A DNA stretch of 64,000 bases from Mesostigma viride (Eukaryota; Streptophyta; Mesostigmatophyceae; Mesostigmatales; Mesostigmataceae). The notes under the pieces were generated by a model, which was not told where the DNA came from, searched no databases, and saw only the letters and a program-made list of their open reading frames with translations. Both the position numbers and the translations under genes were made by a program. The first letter of the stretch is position 1. Every line of letters starts with the position of its first letter. Positions 57,114-64,000 of the stretch are shown piece after piece. Where the stretch lies: assembly GCA_009746045.1 (NCBI GenBank), contig RPFO01000123.1, forward strand, positions 1,968,713 to 2,032,712, read 5' to 3'.

Positions 57114-57246
57114 GGGTAAGGCTAGCCTTTTTGGACATAAAGTGTTCCCATGGGTAAGGATGGCCAGTTGAGGGCCACTTCCCGATGTGCTCTACTTATT
57201 GTTTTAATAAAGAGTCTGGTTACCCTGGAGTTCCACGGTTAATAGA
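57114..57246 (+). repeat. DIRS split direct repeat B2
   Basis: Copy of B1; its end marks the right edge of the element. Confidence 0.95.
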
Positions 57247-58677
57247 AATGGCATTAGCGGAAGACAATAATGACTATCCACATGAGTTGTGCACGGTATA
57301 CAATGGCATCAGGCCATGCCTTGGCTGGACCCCAAGTCCAGACTTACCACCAGCTGGTAATGTTACGCTAGGTGGAACCTTGTATTATGGCAGGACCTTG
57401 AAGACATTGATGATGATACTGCCTTTGAATACTCTGTCTTTTTCTGATGTGAGCCAATGATGCTATGTGTTTTATCATGGTGGGCCGCACCTTGTCTTTT
57501 ACACTTACACTTATGGTTCTCTGAATAAATTATTTTAATATCATATGTATGTGCATAATAAATTGTTAGAGACTGTCTACATCAAATCCTGCATTTTGAG
57601 ATCCATACCCAAGACGGTAACTAGTTATGGGTTTGGTTACTGGGCCATAACCATGGCAGTAACCAGGCCTGTTTACGGGGCAATAACTAGTAGTGGTTAC
57701 TGGCCTGGTTACGGGCCAGTAACCAGGCCCGTAACCTGCCCCAGTACATAATACCGGACCAGTAACCATGGCAATAACCAGGACCGTTTACGGCGCCGTA
57801 ACTAGTAATGGTTACTGGCCAGGTTACGGGCCCGTAACCAGGGCAGTAGCAGTTGTGAGAGTGAGAATGCCACGAATTCCGCCATGGTTCTTGCAGGAAG
57901 TTGCCTTTATTAATAACAAGGAAACACAGACGTAAGTCACGTCACTTCCAAGACTGCACGCAGCACAGGCGACAGGGTCGCAGTGCCCAGCGAACGTGCA
58001 CGCAAGAACTAGCGTCCCGGTGCGACCAAGTCACACATATAGCTTGCTAGGGACGCGTCCAAGTATTCAGCTGCACTGTCACAGCTGAACTGTCAATCAA
58101 TTGATTACACAGACTCTGGCACGCCTTTGGCGCGCAGATCTATCAATTGTCCATACGGCTAGTCCTGTGGACCTATCCGTACACTACTCAGCATCAATTG
58201 TCTCATAGGTCCTGGCGCGCTACAGTGCGCCTACCTATCAATTGACCATCAAGTCCTGTACAAGTCCTGTCAACGTCCTGCGGACTATCAAAGTGACACT
58301 TGTACATCCTGTGTCCGTACGCGCCCACAGTGGCGCGCCGGGTACTGTCGGCACAGCCTAGGAAACGTCATAACTTTTACGTTCCTTAACCAAATGAGGC
58401 GTTCAAGGTGCCGTTGGAAAGAGCGTAACAATCTCTATCCATCTAACGTAAATCCTTTACGTTAACTCCAATCCCTTCTTTTCTTTAGGGATCACATCCC
58501 CTGCCAGGGACCCTTGAAGTAGCTTGAAATGTCCTTCACTCCAGCTTGAAGCTTGAACAGATGTCTTTAATGGCCAATGCCATTCCCCCAGCCCTTTCTT
58601 TTAAGGAACTGGAAAAGAAACAGATCTGCCACAGGGAAAACCATTTCATGAGAAATGGAGAAAACCTATGGAAGTGG
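57247..58677. other. Flank of the DIRS element and Copia-type debris; no gene assigned
   Basis: 57247-57530 is the right flank of the DIRS insertion and should continue the locus at 49457. A short open stretch there (DNNDYPHELCTVYNGIRPCLGW) has no known match. 57610-57850 is the GGTTAC palindrome field. From about 57885 to 58677 there is AT-rich sequence with AATAAAGGC on the - strand, which may be the 3' end or LTR of the older Copia-type element whose pol remains lie at 62205-63114. Confidence 0.4.
57610..57850. repeat. GGTTAC/GTAACC palindrome field
   Basis: Around fifteen occurrences of GTAACCA, GGTTACTGG, GGTTACGGG and related words in both orientations. Similar sequence lies at 32660-32880 and 33150-33260. 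Confidence 0.8.
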
Positions 58678-59223
58678 TGTTTAAAATTGAATGTCATTTA
58701 TTGATGAATTTATTACGAGAGACATGGCATGAGAGACGATGCTTTAGGTATGGCCCGCATCGTATTTTTATAGGCAGAAAAGAGGTACTGCCAGATGGCA
58801 AACAACCAAAGAACCATCGCCAGATTCTAGAATATTGTTTGTATGATTGCCAAATGTCAAACTGTTAAGACAACCGTTTGTATGATTGCCAGATGTCATC
58901 TGTAAAATCAACCCTGATATAATGCATGGAATCTCATCCAGTAAAGTGACACCTGTCCATGGAATAAAGAATCACTGTCCATGTAACGTAGTGACATAGC
59001 TGCTGGCATACTAGTTGAGAACCGTACACTATAACAAAAAACACACACAACATAGATTAATATCTTGCTAAGTACTGATTCAAAAAAGTCAGTAAAAATA
59101 TCAGCACGTAGCTAATCAAACACACTCCAAGAAATCACAAACAACACACAAAAGACCCACCTGCCCAGAATAGAAATAATTCAGGCATGTGGCCACTGGG
59201 AATAATTAATTAATTCCCAAACA
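58678..59223 (-). repeat. 3' LTR of the gag-only element
   Basis: 546 bases; matches the 5' LTR along its whole length by eye. Confidence 0.95.
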
Positions 59224-59686
59224 CCCCCCTTGGCAACTGCCTAAAGAGGGAAACACTCTAGTAGTGCTAGTACTATGTCCCAGTTTATATTCACCTATCA
59301 AACTAGTAACCATTTCCTAGCGGTCATTGCACTCAGGGCTAAGGACCTTTACAACTAGGACTAGGGCAGGTGATTGCTACGGGCCACCCCCCTCAAACAC
59401 ATGCCCCGTAGTGAGCGGGCAATAGGCTTTAAGGCAGAAGCATACCGGTACAAGGTGGTTTTTGGCTGACCACGAACCAAAAAAGACTAGTCACGACGGG
59501 ACTAGTGCACTACGTAGACTACCTACGCCGAGGTGGCCACGACGGGGCCACTATATGCAGCGGGTCACGACGGGACAACGCTGAAAAGTGTGCTTTTTGA
59601 CATAGGGCTTAGCAACAAAACCCGAAGAGATGCTTTTTTACGGTACAGCAATAACCGACGAAAAGATGGAAAAACGGCTGAAAAAT

Positions 59687-60529
59687 TTAAAATGCAAATG
59701 TGGACGGCATTTCCGGTGCCTCCATTGTCGAGGTGCCCATGAGAGGATTGGTTTCCGTAAAATGCACGGCGCCGCCGTTGGGCCGGGGGCGACGCTCCGG
59801 ATACTTGGTCCAGCAGCGCTCGGCACGGTGGCCAGGGCGCTTGCAATGGCTGCACACCGGGCGAGTTGCAAATGCTTGGCCCGGTGGGAGCTCGCCTTCG
59901 TCGCGAGAAGTCGCAGCCGAGCCGGCGGGCGCAGTCGAACCGGCTGGGCGGTCCTTGAGCTGGTCAGCGGCTTGGAGGAGGAGGACGCGTGCGTCAGTGA
60001 GAGAAATGTCATCACGCACAAAAACTGCAGCGACAAGTGGACGATATTTGGCCGGGAGGCCATCCAGCAGATTCTGGACGAATTCAGTCTCAGGCAGCGT
60101 CCCCCCCAGCTTTAAGTACTCGCGGTAGCGTAGTTCATGTTCCGTCAAGTACAGGCCCATGTCGCCGTCCTCAGCCAGCTCGCAGCGGTGTAGCTGACGA
60201 CGGAGCTCCTGCTTGTGAGACCGGGTATGCCGTGGCTGGTCATACACGGCATCCACGAGCTTGAACGCCACGCTGCCATGACGAGGCTCAGCTTGATCAG
60301 CAACGGTAAGCGCCTGACCGTCCAGGCGCGAACAAAGTGCAGCAAAAAGAATGCGGTCTTGTCGGTCGTTAACGTCGTCACCGTGCAGCACACTGAGCAT
60401 GGTGAATGCTCCCGCGACAGATTTGAAGCGAATTTTAAACGCAGGGTAGTCGGCCAGTCTGGTACCGTTGAAAATAGGAATTCCGCTGACGGCACTAATG
60501 AGGGCCGTCTCCTTGAGTGCGTTCGCCAT
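59687..60529 (-). mobile_element. Gag region of the LTR element
   Basis: 280 residues. The N-terminal part is UBN2/Copia-type Gag (FNGTRLADYPAFKIRF, YLTEHELRYREYLKLGG, ETEFVQNLLDGLPAKYRPLV). Near the C-terminus there is a zinc knuckle, CSHCKRPGHRAERC. This is the nucleocapsid/capsid-type protein of Copia-like elements. A second short open region at 60495-60878 overlaps its start and reaches toward the primer site. Confidence 0.85.
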
Positions 60530-60914
60530 TTACGACGGATAAAATTTTAGACGCCAGGTAGGCTTTCAAGAAACTCTCGATTTCCGATAAGCTTGACGAT
60601 TCGAATTTAAATACAGCTCCTTGCCACCGGATAATGATTTTGGCAGGAGGAAAATAAACAGACCTCAGAGAACTCTCAGGATAAAGTCCTGGTTTCTCGA
60701 ATTGCTCGTAGCCAACGGGATACGCAATCACAGGTTCTTCGGCGACAATGATGCCTTGTTCCGGCTGTCCGAAAAAGTCTTCGAGATCGTCAAGTACGTC
60801 AAAGTCCCAAGGACGATTGACAAAATCGTCATCAGGCAAAAAATCATCGTCGTTTGCAAAAGTAGGAGAATCTGCCATGAGGAGAAACGGTGATCGAACA
60901 TCCTCCCGATACCA

Positions 60915-61460
60915 TGTTTAAAATTGAATGTCATTTATTGATGAATTTATTACGAGAGACATGGCATGAGAGACGATGCTTTAGGTATGGCCCGCATCGT
61001 ATTTTTATAGGCAGAAAAGAGGTACTGCCAGATGGCAAACAACCAAAGAACCATCGCCAGATTCTAGAATATTGTTTGTATGATTGCCAAATGTCAAACT
61101 GTTAAGACAACCGTTTGTATGATTGCCAGATGTCATCTGTAAAATCAACCCTGATATAATGCATGGAATCTCATCCAGTAAAGTGACACCTGTCCATGGA
61201 ATAAAGAATCACTGTCCATGTAACGTAGTGACATAGCTGCTGGCATACTAGTTGAGAACCGTACACTATAACAAAAAACACACACAACATAGATTAATAT
61301 CTTGCTAAGTACTGATTCAAAAAAGTCAGTAAAAATATCAGCACGTAGCTAATCAAACACACTCCAAGAAATCACAAACAACACACAAAAGACCCACCTG
61401 CCCAGAATAGAAATAATTCAGGCATGTGGCCACTGGGAATAATTAATTAATTCCCAAACA
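60915..61460 (-). repeat. 5' LTR of the gag-only element
   Basis: 546 bases, TG...CA ends, bordered by the primer-binding site on its inner side. Confidence 0.95.
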
Positions 61461-61465
61461 AGTGG

Positions 61466-62204
61466 CATTACAGAGTACCACCAGATATTAGAAGCACACA
61501 AAATTAAATACATACAGGTTAATTCTATGAGGTCTTCTCCAGGAATTAATCCCATCACCTCGGTAGAGCCTCCAGTACAATGACCTTCTGGCGGTGAGTT
61601 ACATTAATCCCAGATACTAATCCCATAAAACCCAGTACATATTCAATATAAGTACAATAAATCCATGACAATTAAAATACCACTTGACAAAGTAAGGCGT
61701 ATTACAATAGTTTGCCTGTCATTCTCTCAACAGGGGTCTATTGGCGCCCGTCTTACGGCGCCCGTCTACTTGCCAGATGGTAAACTGCCACAGCAAACAA
61801 ATGACAAAATGAAACACATAGGCAACAATTAAATCCTGCCCTGGGGAACTAGGGAAGTCTGAACAGGCAAACACCTGAACAGGCCAGCTTGTAGAAACAT
61901 AATACCAGGGAATCGAACCCCGCCCTATAAACCCCAGAATAAAGGTTCCCAGACCATTGTGAGAAGTATGTACAAATATACATTTCTTTTAAAATAGAAT
62001 ACATGGTCTGTAATGGACCTGTCAACCTTGTGTAGTCAACAGCATGAACCCCAGCCAAAACCTGGCTGTATCCTGAATAAAATCAGAGTGAGTGTACCAT
62101 GGTCCATGAGCCTTAGTACAGACTAAATTACAGGTATTATGCCAGTCACAATGCTGACACTACCACACAATCTGCTCTCCAATGCCCTATAACCAGGCAC
62201 CAGC
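61466..62204 (-). other. Downstream part of the older Copia-type element; no gene
   Basis: Between the TSD of the gag-only element and the end of the pol remains. It has no ORF of note and probably belongs to the 3' untranslated region or LTR of the older element. Confidence 0.4.
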
Positions 62205-63114
62205 TTAGACAGCTTGCTGAGATGGGTCCATCAGAGACTGAAGAACCTTGTATTGCACTGCTGCCTTCTGCACTAGCTTGGTCAAAGCATCAGCAGGATT
62301 GTCAACCCCAGGGATATGCTCAATATTGGCCAAGGAGGACAACTCTTTAAGAAGGAGATAGTCCAAGTCCCTACTTCTGGCCATCTGCCTGTGCACAAAC
62401 TGCACCATCCCCATGGAGTCTGTTTTTAGAAGAGTGGTAACCTGAAGTGGCCAAGGAGTGTTAGAAGTCATCTGATGAAGCAACTCCTTCAGATAAAGGC
62501 TTGTGTGAATGCCTTCACAAATAGCCCTGCATTCTGCCACATCACTGCTGACAGCCACCCGTTTGTGCAGGCGACTAAACCAGCTCACCAAACTCCCCAG
62601 GCCTTCCTGTCTGAGCACAAAGAGCCCTGCAGCCCTGCCCCTGACCTTGGAGACCTGCCTGCTGTCCATTGAGCTATCCACATACAGCTCCATGCAAATG
62701 GGTTGTGATAAATCCACTGCAGACAACAGAATGCCAGATGAAGCCCTGACCTGATCAGCCACCTTGGCAGACCCTAGCTCCACCAGCATGTCATCAGGCA
62801 ACCTGGCTATGACCATAAGGTCTGGCCTGGAAATGCCTGCCACCCAAGCAACCATGCCCCTGACCATAGGACACAGTGCCTGTGTGATGGTTGGAGGAAG
62901 CTTGCTAATGAGGGTCTCTTGATAATCATTGCCCCCCACCAGCAGCACTGATACGCCATTCTCCCCCCTTCTTCACCAGTGTGGCCTCCATGCCCACAAA
63001 CAGCAGAGGCTCATTCTCCACCTGCCATTGCTCCCTACCCAGAGGAAACTTGGACTTAATGATGGAGATCAGCTCCTTAAGCCACGACGTGGGAGCTATC
63101 AGATGTAGTTGCAA
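62205..63114 (-). mobile_element. Copia-type pol remains: end of reverse transcriptase and RNase H
   Basis: Reverse-transcriptase end (ELISIIKSKFPLG, PLLFVGMEATLVKKGGEWRIS), then PMVRGMVAWVAGISRPDL, the RNase H landmarks MELYVDSSMDS, AVSSDVAECRAICEG, KTDSMGMVQFVHRQM and the terminal HIPGVDNPADALTK. It is a fossil, broken at least once, older than the gag-only element inserted downstream of it. Confidence 0.78.
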
Positions 63115-63799
63115 TAATGTGTTTTGGATACCAACGCTCTTCGTCGAGAGGCAAGTGCTTTGGTGCTACGCAGAGGAACACGCAGGCGGCTACCTCGTCC
63201 GCCGTCACGTTGCATTTATTTCTCATTAACTTATCATCGTGCATTGGACTTGCTTAACATAGTCCGAGATTCCTCGGCGCGACGCTAGATGCCGTTCACA
63301 AGATTCCGTCGCAGCAAAGATGCTGACGGCGCGGCGTCCACACTAGGATTTAGGGTACTGAGTAGAACTACACAGTACAACTCCGACTTCTTTTTCTTTG
63401 TGAGTCGGTACGGACAGGGATGTACTCAAGATGATCGGTACGGCCGCATCCCAGTCACCGACTTCACAATCCTAGTAGTGGCAAAGTCTTGTTGGGAAAC
63501 AACACCAACAAGCATAGCGGTCGCATGAACTTGGATGCATGTGCAAGACACACATCATTATGGCAAGTCATTTATTCATCGTACCACACTGGGGAAACCC
63601 GGAAACATAGTATGCCGGCCACCGCCAAGCATCAACGGGTGAAAACCCAGACAAGAGCCCATTACATAGTATGCAACTCTCCCGCAGAGAGAAGCATCAA
63701 GGCCATGGTCAATGCCAATTTTAAATAGGAAATTCAGAAAAGAGTGAAAACACACATCAGCCAGGGCAAGATGTAACCCTGAAATCAGACAGGGACAAT
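63115..63799. other. No gene seen
   Basis: Between two Copia-type pol remnants. Contains only short frames; probably LTR or untranslated parts of the right-hand element, whose pol ends at 63800. Confidence 0.4.
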
Positions 63800-64000
63800 T
63801 TAAAGTGTCGCCTGAACTAGACGAAGCTTGTCATACTGAGGCCTAGCCTTGGCATACAGCTTGGTCAAAGCATCTGAAATGTTATCATTGTCGCGAACAT
63901 GGTACAGCGAAACAGCGTCACTATATTCTTTGGCACGAAGGAAGTCGAGCTTGCGCGTGCGCGCATAAGGATCAGCCAAAAAGTCAATCAGCGACTGCGA
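63800..64000 (-). mobile_element. Second Copia-type pol, RNase H end, running off the window
   Basis: 66 codons ending at a TAA: RKLDFLRAKEYSDAVSLYHV, RDNDNISDALTKLYAKARPQ, which is the characteristic end of Copia-type RNase H (compare IPGVDNPADALTK in the preceding entry). The two sequences are clearly different families. The rest lies beyond 64000. Confidence 0.75.

Larger units (their letters stand above)
49458..57246 (+). mobile_element. DIRS-order (PAT-like) tyrosine-recombinase retroelement
   Basis: It has the split direct repeat layout of PAT-type elements: A1 (49458-49838), coding region, B1 (56568-56700), A2 (56700-57080), a short spacer, B2 (57114-57246). A1 and A2 (381 bases) and B1 and B2 (133 bases) look identical by eye, so the copy is young. 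Parts in order are a Gag-like region, RT-RNase H, and tyrosine recombinase. It is broken: a TIR element (R1, with a LINE fragment inside) lies in its 5' part, and at least one further break affects the coding region. No TSD is expected for this order, and none is seen. Confidence 0.88.
58678..61460 (-). mobile_element. Gag-only LTR retroelement, Copia-like, young
   Basis: Two 546-bp LTRs (58678-59223 and 60915-61460) look identical by eye, begin TGTTTGGG and end TTTTAAACA on the - strand. The 5-bp TSD is AGTGG (58673-58677, 61461-61465). Next to the 5' LTR is TGGTATCGGGAGG, fitting a primer site for initiator Met tRNA. Next to the 3' LTR is a polypurine tract AAGGGGGG. The 1.7-kb interior has a gag-type ORF and no pol, so it is non-autonomous but looks whole for its class. 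Identical LTRs mean a very recent insertion. Confidence 0.88.

Noticed and set aside
63289-63528. 79-aa frame starting MPFTRFRRSKDADGAA
   Set aside because: Low complexity in part, no splice context, and it lies in Copia-type debris.

Overview
The window is eukaryotic nuclear DNA. It has spliced genes with GT-AG introns, long noncoding stretches, microsatellites and a very heavy load of transposable elements. The host genes (a bacterial/plastid-type FAD oxidoreductase, a GT29 sialyltransferase-like protein, a ZNHIT3-like zinc-finger protein) together with RTE/L1-like, DIRS/PAT-like, Copia-like and TTAA-type elements suggest a unicellular alga, possibly of the green lineage. The species cannot be fixed from the sequence.

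Layout. 1-3.4 kb: last five exons of an FAD-dependent oxidoreductase on the + strand. 3.5-24.65 kb: a nest of transposons inside transposons. I resolved it with target-site duplications (TSDs) into at least six levels: an ORF1-only non-LTR fragment, then TTAA element U, then LINE-B, then a second ORF1-only element, then TTAA element PB2, then a third ORF1-only element. 25.5-28.6 kb: a two-exon sialyltransferase-like gene on the - strand whose intron holds large microsatellites. 28.6-31.2 kb: intergenic DNA with an inverted-repeat element. 31.25-31.68 kb: ZNHIT3-like gene. 33.4-36.3 kb: a four-exon gene of unknown function, with a 357-bp tandem repeat in intron 1 and a 36-bp minisatellite just after its stop. 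37.0-38.0 kb: a 30-bp minisatellite joined to a (GGCA)n tract of about 96 copies. 38.6-47.7 kb: a candidate 9.1-kb DNA transposon with inverted subterminal palindrome arrays, a multi-exon transposase-like gene (-) and a protein kinase gene (+). 47.9-49.5 kb: a multi-exon gene of unknown function. 49.46-57.25 kb: a DIRS-order (PAT-like) tyrosine-recombinase retroelement, itself invaded by a 1.77-kb TIR element that was invaded by a LINE 3' fragment. 57.9-64 kb: Copia-type debris with a young gag-only LTR element inside it.

Two themes connect the region. First, elements with different coding content (RTE-like LINEs and ORF1-only, HAL1-like elements) end in the same kind of 3' structure: a small CTCC-CAAC-GGAG hairpin followed by an AT-rich short-repeat tail. 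This suggests they share one reverse transcriptase. Second, clean TSDs let the insertion order be read directly. All calls come from reading the sequence by eye; no database or alignment program was run.
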